Positions 24,021 to 35,100 of a stretch of 64,000 nt of DNA are shown here, piece after piece. This DNA comes from Strongylocentrotus droebachiensis. Lineage: Eukaryota > Echinodermata > Echinoidea > Camarodonta > Strongylocentrotidae. The position numbers and the translations under genes are program-made. Under the pieces are notes generated by a model. It ran no database searches and was not told the DNA's origin. It saw nothing but the letters and a program-made list of their open reading frames with translations. The stretch is from the NCBI GenBank assembly GCA_035222895.1, contig JAVYIG010007936.1:31177-95176 (forward strand), read 5' to 3'. The stretch's first letter is position 1; each line of letters opens with the position of its first letter.

Positions 24021-26829
24021 AACATGGAAATAAACACATAACTGACAAAAAGTAGAAATACACATTTTGCCGAAAAATAATATTAGCGGTGTTGCAGAAG
24101 AAACTTTGCATTCAGCCACGATGGAGGAGGGGGTGGCCCCACATCCCCTTGCTCATTGTAGTAGTTTGTATACCCCTCCCCCCCCCCCTTCTGCGCATAC
24201 AGTTATTGACTGCCGAAAATATTGATTTTATTCATATTTCATGCAAAATTAACAAAGCATAATACATTTCGCACAACATTGACAAGTTCTTCAAGCAATA
24301 TGGAAATAAAAACATAACTGATAAAACCACAATTAATCGTTTATTAAAAACAACAGGGGTCAATAATGATGAGAAAGAAACAGATAATTTATGAGAGATA
24401 AGGATGACAGAGATAGGATGAGAGAGAGAGAGAGAGAGAGGGCCGGAGAGAGAGAGAGAGAGAGAGAGAGAGGAGGGGGTGGTAGAGTGTGAAGAGCAGA
24501 AAGTCAGACACAAGAACGACATAAAAGGAAAGGAAACATATTTATAGCAAAGACATTTGCAACAAAAAAAGACTTCCACTAAAAACAAATAATTACACTT
24601 TAACCTACCTTGATTATAAAGAACGTTGGTTTTGTTTCCCTCCAGAAGACGTCGCTAAGGAAATCCAGGAATAGTGGTTTTCTGATGTAGCAAGTAAGAC
24701 CAAATGACATCCCATTCGGAGAATAATACGAATGGTCTGTTATTCTGCGAGTTTTTAACAGACAGACAGTTGTATTTTACGAATTGAGAGCAGACAAGTG
24801 CGTGGGCGGAGTAAGAAACCAACCAGACAACATTCTTTTTTTCCTCTCAGGGGAGCTTCAGCAGCGCAGACGATACCAAAGTAAAGGGCAAGCAACTGTA
24901 GAGAAAAAAAAGTAGCTGATAGACCTTCATATCGGTGCACTTCTCAGACCTACCCACCCCCTTCCCCCCCCCCCCCCCCCACACAAAAATAACTCTCAAT
25001 GATTGTCATTCTACCCTTGATATGCAGACGTAAAGGTCAAGTATCAAATCCGAAATGTGGACGGAAGAATTCTTGGCACGGCTGCAGCCAACAACGTTAA
25101 TAGAAATTCGTTGAGTTGACAATAATTATCAGCAATGAACTGACATGACTTTGAATGTTTGTTTTAGGATGATCGTCTTATATTGAAAATAAGTGTCATT
25201 TAAAATGGCCACATAACTCTTAAAACCACATAAAATGAGGTTCCCTGTATACTCCGAAAAGTCGAAGTATCTCTATTAAAATATTGTTTCTGCCGCGTGA
25301 GGGAGGGTGGGGCGGACTTAGTCAAACTTCGTCAAACATGAAAACAGATGCAGGTATAGAAAAGAAATTCATTTGGTCGAAATAGAGCCCGTCTTCCGTC
25401 GGCTCTGAGATATGTACAACTCCAATTCAGTAACGGTTCTAGAAGGGGTTGGGGGCTCAAGCCCCTTCTCCTCCTCCCCCCCCCCCCCAAAAAAAAATGA
25501 TAGTAATAATAGTCAAGATCTCTCCCATTCTTGTTAATAAATAAATCTAAAAGAGGAACATGTAGAAAATGAATGCATAACACATCCCTAAAGCCCCTTT
25601 AAATCATTTTGCTTGAACCGCCCCAATTTTATACATATATATTACTGACACCTGTATATTAATCCGGATCTGGAGTTTGCAGAATGAAACGTCAGCAGGA
25701 CTGCAATTTTGCTGCTCCTCGATGATGAGTTATGCATATTTGTTTGCGTTTGAACATGAATTCATTTGGGAGACAGCGAAATGGTAATGACATGGGGTCA
25801 TGACCTTAAACTCGGCGTCAATGGGGACTGTTGAGAACTAGTCTACTCTACCTTTCACTTTTTACCCATGTTTTCTTACATTTTACTGTAAGCTTCTCGA
25901 TTTATTCGTGAAAAATGTATGCATGCATTAAATATATTTTTATCATGGTTGTTTCTTTTCCCTCGATTGCCGCCTCATATTTAATTTTTTATATGAGTTT
26001 CTAATTGTAGATTATCCTTTACCCTTTTTAAAATCCTGTGACAGATGCAGCCAATAATATATTGAACAAGAAAATGGAGCTATAAATTTTATCAAATTAT
26101 CTCGCCTATTCAGATTTCCCCTCAAAGCCATGGAAGAGGGGGAGGGGATTGTAAGAAGAAAAAAGGTGTTGTGTTCATCGGATAATCATAACAATTCAGT
26201 CTTTTTATTCATCTGAAAAGATGTGTCAGAACCTTCCAAAAACATCAAAGTACCCTTTGACCAAACTTTGACCCTCCCCCCCCAAAAAAAAAAAAAAAAA
26301 AATGCCCATATTAATGGTGACGCATATGACTGTGAATCTTCAATTCAATAAGAAAATATATTATTATATCATCCATCTATGAAACAATTACCTGTGATAT
26401 TTTACAGGCTCAATTAGTCCAAAGAACAACAGCTGCTGTAGGATGAATCGATATTTCAGAAAGAGTGTATACGCTATAACCATCATGCGGAAATCCCTCA
26501 AATAATATAGCCCATCTGTGCACCATTTCCTAATTTAGAATTAATCGTCTAATCAATCATAAGTATATTGATCAAATTGAATTCTATCCCGTCATTGTCA
26601 GAGCGGCATGTGAGATTCTCTTTATTTTTTAAAAGTATATTAAAGTTTTGCGACCTTCGAATGGGGTTCGGGCGTTTCATCGGTTTTAACTCTTTGCTAG
26701 TTATGCCACTGAAGGTCCTTTTCTTTTTCTCAGCAAAAAGATCCTTTAAGAAAATAATTCCCACAGACGAAGCCAAAAGATTGGACCCCCCTCTTTCTCC
26801 CCATACCACCTATATCAAGATTACCCAGT
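24021..26829. other. Intergenic DNA without recognised genes
   Basis: It holds a GA microsatellite (24420-24475), C-runs near 24178 and 24965, and a C-rich short element around 25430-25625 with weak GGTTC inverted ends. No exon was recognised. Confidence 0.5.
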
Positions 26830-26980
26830 GCCCCGTCTTATAAAGAGTTGCGACTCACTCATCGCATGCAAGTCCCCCAATCAATCGCAAATTTTACAAT
26901 CTCCTACCTCTTTTAAACCATTGTCGCGATTGATGTCAAGTTGCGATCAATTTGAATCAATCGCAGTTTATAGACGGGGC
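26830..26980. mobile_element. MITE, ~150 bp
   Basis: The ends are GCCCCGTCTTATAAAGAGTT and, inverted, GCCCCGTCTATAAACTGCGA. Internal TTGCGA/TCAATCGC words recur in both orientations. No coding capacity. Confidence 0.55.
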
Positions 26981-28900
26981 TTAGCTAGGGCCCTTTTTCA
27001 TAATTTTTTCATAAAAATAAATTATTACATTTCCAGAAAAAACAGATCATTTTAGTTTGTTGTTCATAAAAGATTCTTCTGAAACGGGGCCCAGATCAAT
27101 GAAATATAATATATGTATAAGATAAGTTTCAAATTAAAGTTTATCCCACCGATGGGTATAGCAACAAGTTGAGAATGGAGGAACGAACAAAGAGCAAAGG
27201 CCTATCGAATGAGAAGGATTATCTAGAAAATAAAAAAATGTTCATAATTCAGACAAATTACAAAACAGGGTAACGAAATATCGTGAATAACATTATATGC
27301 ATTATAATCATTATGATAGAATTTGGTAAAAATCAATGTTAGACAAAATAACCTAATATTTAAAGAGCTCTGTGTTTTGCATGGTAACTATGAATTCATC
27401 ATTCAATTCAGTGGTTTCTTGGAAATAACCAAAACCTGGACAATGATTGCATACATCAAGTGAGTTGAATATTTATAGAAGTATTGTCAATATAACAGTA
27501 GCCTGAAACGTGCTACCACTTGTCTCCAACAATTATATACGGTAGATCATTCCGTGCATTTTGATCATGCGCAAACAAATATCATTATGCGTATGTCGCT
27601 TGTTGTCGATTTTGAAAGCGTCCTATTTCGTCACCATTCCTTCCTTCATTTCAAATGTTCTGGCTATCGGTCACAATACTTGTTAAATAACCTTCTGATT
27701 AATCATCTCCATCTCAGTCGTCATCATTATTATTTTCATTATCATTATTGTTATTATTATTTTTCTTTTTATTATTCTTATTATTATCAACATCATTATT
27801 ATCATCATTATCATCATCCTCATCACCATTAATTTTAGTAGTATTTTAATAATAATTGTTATTATTATCGTTATCATTATTATTTTCATCAGCATGATAA
27901 TCCTCATTTTCATCATAACCATTGACATCATCATCATCATCGTCGTCAACATCATCATTTATTTATTCTTTTATTATTTAATTTCTATAATGTGATATTT
28001 TAATACCTGGAACCATTTGAAGGCGTGGGCAACATGTGTGAAGAGGGGGGGGGGGGGGTGGGGGGGCGATGAGGAGAAGAAGCTATAAAATGTCATATCA
28101 CCACCATACAAACATATTTGACGTAAGCTTTGACATTTTGAATGGGTGTTTTGTTTTTTGTAGAACAAGTTTTTGAACAGACGTTCAATATTTACTGACC
28201 CGAATTCCCAATATTTGCTGCTACTCTGTTCACACATCGATCTCCTCATTGACAGATCTTTATTAATTCACCTGACCGATTTCCAGCAGTCAGTAAAAAT
28301 GCTATCTATATGGACGGACTGGCCAAGGGGAGTTTTCCTCCAAAGGCCGCTCAATATTTTGGGCTTAAGGGTAGGTCGGTTTGAGGTAAGCCTATACCAT
28401 AAGCTTTAACGTTGATACGGTATTTCACAGTGTAAGTAATAATTATAGCGGTATTCAACTCTAATCTTTGATATAGTTATTTTCTAGCGAGCGAGCATAT
28501 AACAGTTGGGCCATATTTAATTTTTGAGCAGCACATTTTCGAAAAAAGGCATTTATTAATTTATAATGCATGGATTATGGACTTGTAATTGTGATAATAT
28601 TTCATTCAATACCACAACTTCATGAGAACGTCTTTAAAATGTCCTATTTGTGGGTTTTGGACCTACCGGCCTATTATGACATAAAGCGGCCCTTATGATT
28701 TGAAATTGTGAAATTGAGATTCAATACAGTACTGTGATAAGTCAAATTGCAGAAAACACAATATAATACATAATCATTATTTGTAAAAACGCATCATAAT
28801 TATGACGCACATAATCCTCGGTTTGTCGACAAACCTCCTTTGTGGATTCTGGCCTATTTGTTTATGTTTCAACACATTTGTGTGTTTATTCTTTAAACTG
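26981..28900. other. Intergenic DNA without recognised genes
   Basis: It holds a large ATT/ATC microsatellite block (27720-27960) with open frames of low complexity on both strands, and a G-run near 28046. No gene recognised. Confidence 0.5.
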
Positions 28901-28989
28901 TATCACAGGCGTAGCCAAGATTTTTCAATAGAGGGGAGGGGGGCCAGACGTGAAGGATCGACTAAGCAGGAAAATAAAATCTGCATCAC

Positions 28990-30370
28990 AACCACTCTTA
29001 CATGCAGGCCCCGCATGCGGGTCCAGGGGGAGGAGCCCCTAGAAGCAAAGGGGTTTTAGGCATTAAATTACCATCAGATGAGCATTTAGGGGCGCCTACT
29101 GGGGTCCAGGGGGCAGAGCACCCGCAAGCTCAGGTGTTTTAGGCCTTTAATTACGGTCAGATGAGCATATTTTGACACCTTATGTTGTGACACTGTCATG
29201 ACACTAAATGGCGTGGGGTCCAGGGGGCAGAGCCCCCGGGAGTTCGAGGGTTTTAGGAGGCGCGATAGCTCAGTTGGTAGAGATATGGTCTCGTAATCCG
29301 GTGCCCTTTGGTAAGGCATTAATCCTCATTACCAGGCCCTCGGAGAGGACCTAAAGCCGTCGTCCGTCTGGTTGCTTACTTACAACTACAAGCATTTATG
29401 CTTTCTTAGCAGTTAGGTAAAATAACCACCACAATTAAGTTACTCCGGTCAGATGAGCATATTTTGATACCTTGTTTGTGACACTGTCAGGACACTTAAT
29501 GGTGTGGGGTTCGGGAGACGGAGCCCCCAGAAGTTCAGGGATTTTAGGCATTTAATTACCGTCAGATGACCAGACACCCACCTTAGGGCCCTAGGCGGGG
29601 TCCAGGGGGCAGAGCCCCAGGAAGCTCAGGGGTTTTAGGCATTTAATTACGGTCAGATATAATATAACCATATTTTAATACTTTATTTGTGACACTGGAA
29701 GGTCACTAATTGGCGTGGGGCCAGGTTGCGGAGCCCCCGGAATCTCAGGGATTTTAGGCATTAAATTTTTGTCAGATATACATCCAGGGGCCAGCCTTAG
29801 GGCTCTTGGTTTGGTCCAGGGGCAGAGCCCCCGGAAGCACAGGGGTTTTAGCCGTTTAATTACAGTCAGATGAGCATAATTATGATAGGCCTACCTTATT
29901 TGTGACACTGGCAGGACACTAATTGGCGTGCAGTCCAGAGACGGAGCACCCAGAAGCTCAGGGTTTTTTAAATTACCGTCAGATGAGCATCCACGGGCCC
30001 GCCTCAAGGCTCTAGGTGTGGTTTAGGAGGCAGAGCCTCCGGAAGCTCAGGGTTTTAGGCATTATATATTTTAATTACGGTCACATGAGCATATTTTGAT
30101 ACCATATTTGTGACACTGTCAGGACACTAAATGGCGTGGGAGTCGGAGGGCGGAGCCCTCGAAATTCCAGAGAATATGCATATAGGGGCCGCCTTAGGCG
30201 GCGCCTTAGGGCCCTTGGTTTGGTCCAGGGGGCAGAGCCCCCGGAAGCTCAGGGATTTTAGCCGTTTAATTACAGTCAGATGAGCATATTATGATACCTT
30301 ATTTGTGACACTGGCAGGACACTAATTTGCGTGGGGTTCAGGGGACAGAGCCTCCAGAAGCATGTATGCC
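28990..30370. repeat. Two-unit higher-order tandem array with GGGGGC-AGA-GCCCCC hairpins
   Basis: A core of ~65 bp (CCAGGGGGCAGAGCCCCCGG, then AAGCTCAGGGGTTTTAGGC and TTTAATTACGGTCAGATG) recurs about 12 times. Two spacers alternate: one with TTTGATACC...TGTGACACTG and GGACACTAA, the other with GCCTTAGGGCTCTTGG. Hairpin copies lie near 29030, 29106, 29220, 29511, 29601, 29723, 29816, 29935, 30022, 30140, 30222 and 30340. The left flank has CACAGGCGTAGCC at about 28905, and a weakly inverted CTACGCCTATGTG lies at about 31031-31043. The array may therefore be part of a DNA element. Confidence 0.65.
29258..29435 (+). mobile_element. tRNA-derived SINE inserted in the hairpin array
   Basis: The head reads GCGCGATAGCTCAGTTGG, a clear tRNA-type A box (TAGCTCAGTTGG). 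It is followed by TTTGGTAAGGCATTAATCC and AAAGCCGTCGTCCGTCTGG, a SINE-type body. The B box is missing. It interrupts an array core between GGTTTTAGG and the ATTAC/GGTCAGATGAGC half. Confidence 0.6.
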
Positions 30371-30431
30371 TCTAAATAAGCATATTTTCTGCCTGACTGT
30401 AAATTTAGGAATTCGTCATTTTCAAACATAG

Positions 30432-30719
30432 TCTATGTCTCTCCAAGACAGACGCGAAGCTCACCGCCTAAGCTGTTTTCACACAATGTTACATGGCCAG
30501 CTGGACATAGATGCCCGAACCATCATTAAACCTCAACCAGAGCGAAGCAGACGCGGGCACTCAAGTCAGTTTGAAATACCATTGAACCAGATTAGATGTA
30601 TATAAAAACTCATATTTTTCCACGCACAACCAGAGCATGGAATAACCTTGATCCGAAATTAGCATCCCTGACTGACTCAGCAAAGTTTAAAGTAGCACTC
30701 CTTCTGAATTCTCCTTAAG
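30432..30719 (+). mobile_element. LINE fragment: C-terminal tail of a reverse-transcriptase ORF
   Basis: Reading frames here carry the conserved tail found in CR1/Jockey-type LINEs: MSLQDRREAHRLSCFHTMLHG near the start, a GHSSQFEIP block, then TRAWNNLDPKLASL and FKVALLLNSP. The frame is interrupted, and only the last ~95 codons of the ORF remain. A truncated 5' end is usual for LINE insertions. Confidence 0.65.
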
Positions 30720-31049
30720 TCCACCCTCTGCCACCACGACCTCCAGTTTAAATTCCACTAGGAATCTTTTGGAGGAACAACAACCATGTACCAAGTATGT
30801 ATCAAAAAGTATAATTTACTAAAAAATGAGGAAAATCCCGGAAAATTATTTCATTTCAACAACATTTGTAAATCACTGGTTAGGTATCGAATTAAAAGTA
30901 AACCACTTTTTAGATATATATAAATATATATATATATGATTTTTTTTTTTTTTCGGGGGGGGGGGGGGCACTTTTCCCCTCTTTCCATCAGTACGCCAGT
31001 GCATGCATGCTCCCCTTGTGCCCCCTGTCTACGCCTATGTGTATAATAG

Positions 31050-32031
31050 TTGCAACTTGTCTTTGTTATATTCTTTTTTTCATGTGAAGTAAATTCCAAT
31101 GAATTTTGAAATTGTGAACATGCATATTAAATAAATAAATAAATAAATTTAACAAAACTATTGATACAGGCCTTCATTATAGTTTATACCATTTTGTAGT
31201 CAAAAATTCGTTTCATGTATGCTTATGTTGCTCACAACAGAATGTTGACCTATATAGATATTTCATTTATACTTTTAATAGTTTCATTTTTACATTCCGC
31301 TTCCTCATTCGAAAGAAAAAAGAAAATAACCCCTGACCATTTTATTATTACTGGAATGAATGCATGTATACATGCATGAATAAACTTTATTTTAGTCACA
31401 GAGGGGCACTTTGAGAACATGAGCCCATCCAACTCCTAAGCCTGTTTCTGCTACCTGAATTACCTGAATTATGATGGCGCCAAGTAAGTTTAAAGACTTG
31501 TAGAGGGCCATTCAATAGGCTTGTATCTGATCATATTGAGCTTATTAAATCAATCCACATAGGCCTATATACAGGGTCAAAAAATTAGTTCAAACAATCA
31601 GGTTCAAAATGCTGTCGGAGATTATTTGCTAGATGTTTCAAAATTTATTTTTGATTATGTTTCATTATTTAATCATCATTATCATCTTTTGGTCAGACAA
31701 TAATATTGGCGGCGGCCTGCGATATGCTTTGTGAATTTATTTTCACGGTATAGAGCTAGACCTATAATAATTATTATACCGCCTCTTCACCTCTTGGTTC
31801 ATCGCAGTGTTGCAGATACGAGATCGATGAGATAGATCCTGGTGTAGCGCCATCTTGTGTTCAATGATGGCTATATATTTTTTCGGTTGATGATGACAGG
31901 ACAGCTAAGCTATATCATTTATCAATCAGCTGTTCAAGATATAGCTGAGCGAAAGAGGACAAGTGCACATCTACTTTTCAGTGCTTCTGCAATTCTGATT
32001 ATCAACATTGCATTGGTTTTAGCCTGTCAAA
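31050..32031 (+). promoter_or_regulatory. NT5C3 upstream region
   Basis: Presumed promoter and 5' leader. GCGCCATCTTG at 31847-31857 is a good match to the YY1 motif (reverse complement CAAGATGGCGC), often found near TATA-less start sites. An upstream ATG at 31889 opens a frame running to 32054, overlapping the NT5C3 start in another frame. It would repress translation if it is in the mRNA. 31050-31700 holds only AT-rich DNA and A/T runs. Confidence 0.4.
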
Positions 32032-32151
32032 ATGTGGCGTTCATCTACGGTTAAAATGGTGTTAGCTGGAGGAGTGGTTGCTGCTAGTGCTGTAGCTGTA
32101 GCAGTTTACATGTCGAGGAGTAAAACAAAAAAGCCTATCATTAACTACATG
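32032..32151 (+). CDS. NT5C3A: NT5C3 exon 1
   Basis: Encodes MWRSSTVKMVLAGGVV through KPIINYM: the hydrophobic anchor and basic segment. Donor GTATGTG, phase 0. Confidence 0.88.
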
Positions 32152-35100
32152 GTATGTGTATCACCCTGAACTTAAACTTAAAGCTCAGCTCATATTTCAT
32201 CTCAGCGCAGCGACTTGTAAACATGGCATTGACCGGAGCCGCGCCGCTGGCAAACTGGCACGGCTGTGCTGTGTTGCGTCCTTGTAATTGTATGTGATTG
32301 TGTATGGAGGCAACGCCGCGATTTGTTTTGTTTACAAAAATAAAAATAATTATACTGACTAACTTAAATTTAAGTTTTTAACATAAACATGATGTGAATT
32401 TTACCTGTCCTTGCCCTTGTTGCCCGATGGCCTTGGGCCTGGCTTGATCTGTTGTTGTTTTACTTTAGGTTTACAGACGTTTATCATTCAGGAATGAATA
32501 TTTACGGCTAAATTCTACTTACTTAGCCTTAAATCCTACTTACAGTGTACTTAGCCTTAAATCCTGGGAGATCTGACGCCACAGGTCGTACAGGGAAACG
32601 ATTCAAACAGCGGGTTGGGTCACCTTTTTCGAAATGTGAAGAGGTAGTAATTTTTCAACTCCTCTGGGCATAGACCGAATTTTCCGTCTCTTTCGTTCGT
32701 TAGCCTCTTATTGGGGTAGGGTCGGCCGGCTCTCTCTTTAGAGACGGAAACCGTTTAATCACATGTCCTTGCTAACGCCACGACCAACTCTGGTCGTAGC
32801 GTTTTGCCCCCAAAATCCCCCTAAATGTCATTTTACCTCGTGTATATCCAAATGTAAATTAGGCCTAGGGTATAATAATTCGGTTCCACTTACTAACTTG
32901 CTTGAAATAATCCGTTTAATGGTCCCTTTTAAGGAAATTATGGGTCTAAATTGACAGCCGTGTTGAAAATCTTGCAAGTCGTGTTAAACTCTCGCTGCCG
33001 GAGTCATCTAAATCAATCTCATCCCTTCTAGTCTACGCCGAAGGCAAAATGATTATGAAGGAAAAACTGTGCGCCATCTACACGTTCGTAATGGCGTTAT
33101 CACAGTTTTTCTTTCATAATCATTTTGCCTTCGGCGTAGACTAGAAGGGATGAGATTGATTTAGATGACTCCGGCAGCGAGAGTTTAACACGACTTGCAA
33201 GATTTTCAACACGGCTGTCAATTTAGACCCATAATTTCCTTAAAAGGGACCATTAAACGGATTATTTCAAGCAAGTTAGTAAGTGGAACCGAATTATTAT
33301 ACCCTAGGCCTAATTTACATTTGGATATACACGAGGTAAAATGACATTTAGGGGGATTTGGGGGGCAAAACGCTACGACCAGAGTTGGTCGTGGCGTTAG
33401 CAAGGACATGTGATTAAACGGTTTCCGTCTCTAAAGAGAGAGCCGGCCGACCCTACCCCAATAAGAGGCTAACGAACGAAAGAGACGGAAAATTCGGTCT
33501 ACTCTGGGCATAGCTCCAACCACTTGAAATTATAATTTGAAAAAGTCTTTGATGGGAAAAGGGTGATTCTGTGTTCTAACCCGAGGAAAAATTATGCATG
33601 CGCGGTTACGGCACAGCAAATATAATGATTTAATATTACTCACTCAAAATTGCTGGATATGCATGAATGGAAAAAAAAAGAGCCCTTCTCAACCTTGTGC
33701 ATATTCAGCAATTTCGAGCAAACGGCGCTCTATATCATGAATATTCATATTGCTGCGCCGCTATCGCGCATGCGTACTTTCTCTTCGCCATGTTGAATCG
33801 ACGAACAAGGATGAATCGTTGTTAAGTGATATCAATCAGATATGATTATTTACGTCTGGGGACCGACCTTTAAGTTATGTCACCGTCCAAAGGACGAAAG
33901 AGGATTCATACATGTAGCTTGTCACCTTGTGGACCTGTGTAGCTTTGCTTTGCCTTGGCTTTAGTCTTGAGTCACCCATGTTTGGGCTTGACCTAACGTC
34001 ATGAATGATACCTTTGATAAATTAACCCAAATTTGTGTAGATAACTTGCTGGTGGTTTATGTTAGATCTTTTTATATACATGTATATTAATTCGCTTGAT
34101 TATTATTAAACACAACAAATTTACAAGTGTCATGATTGAAAAAGAAACTTAGTTTGATCAGTAATGATCCACATCTGCAATATTGCATACATAATGTATT
34201 GATATTTCTCACATTCTACTCAACTTTGTAGAGGTCTATTATAATCAAATTTACAGCAAAATATTGATAAAACTTTAGACTAAATCTGATTGAAAGGCTA
34301 GAAAACTATTCAATGAATCGTTTCAGTTTCAGAATATTACAGTCTCAAAATACAGAAGTCAGACCAAATTATACACAAACAAAAGAGGTCAAAATAATGA
34401 GTCCACATGAGTGTTTATTTATTAAATGCAAATCAATTGCTTGAAATTCAAGGCTGAATAAAGATTTAAAAAATAGAGTTGCAGCTATGCTGTACATGTA
34501 TGCACCTTTGAATTTGCAGATTGCAGCATGAATGATCATAGATATCATGCATTAGAATTTAAAAGATACGTAATAATAAATATATTGCTATGGGCTTGGA
34601 TTGCTTCGAGGAATAAAAAACCTATCATTAATTCAGTGTGAGATGTAATTGATCTTAAATCAGTGTGAAATTCACATCTAAGTGTGTACATGTAGCTTTA
34701 ATTATTACCTCAATGGGGTTCTAGCTTAAGTTTAAGGTTGGTGGAGTTAAATATAATGTTGAGTCCAGAGTTCACTGTAGGAATTTGGTAAATGTGTTTG
34801 AAATTTATCTTGGAGCAATTGTCATCAAAGCATGTATCATAAAACCATCCCTATGGATTATTCTTGTGTACAACATAATGGCAGAATCCACATACAGTAC
34901 CGGTACCAAAGTGTTAAATTGAACCAATCACCTGATAAATAATAATTAATGTTACAATTTTTAAAATCAAACTCCAAATACTTTCATGGCATTCTATTGG
35001 TCAATGGATAAGGAGTATGAAGAAAATAAAGGATAACATAAAACCCCTGCCTCGCATGAAACCCACGTCCAACTCCGTGCGTGCAGTTTCTATGGGAATG

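Noticed and set aside
29258-29330. Functional tRNA gene
   Set aside because: Only an A box is present; no B box or cloverleaf, and the body is SINE-like.
32763-33409. Twin 63-codon ORFs on opposite strands
   Set aside because: They are the two arms of one palindromic element; identity follows from the inverted repeat and there is no coding signature.
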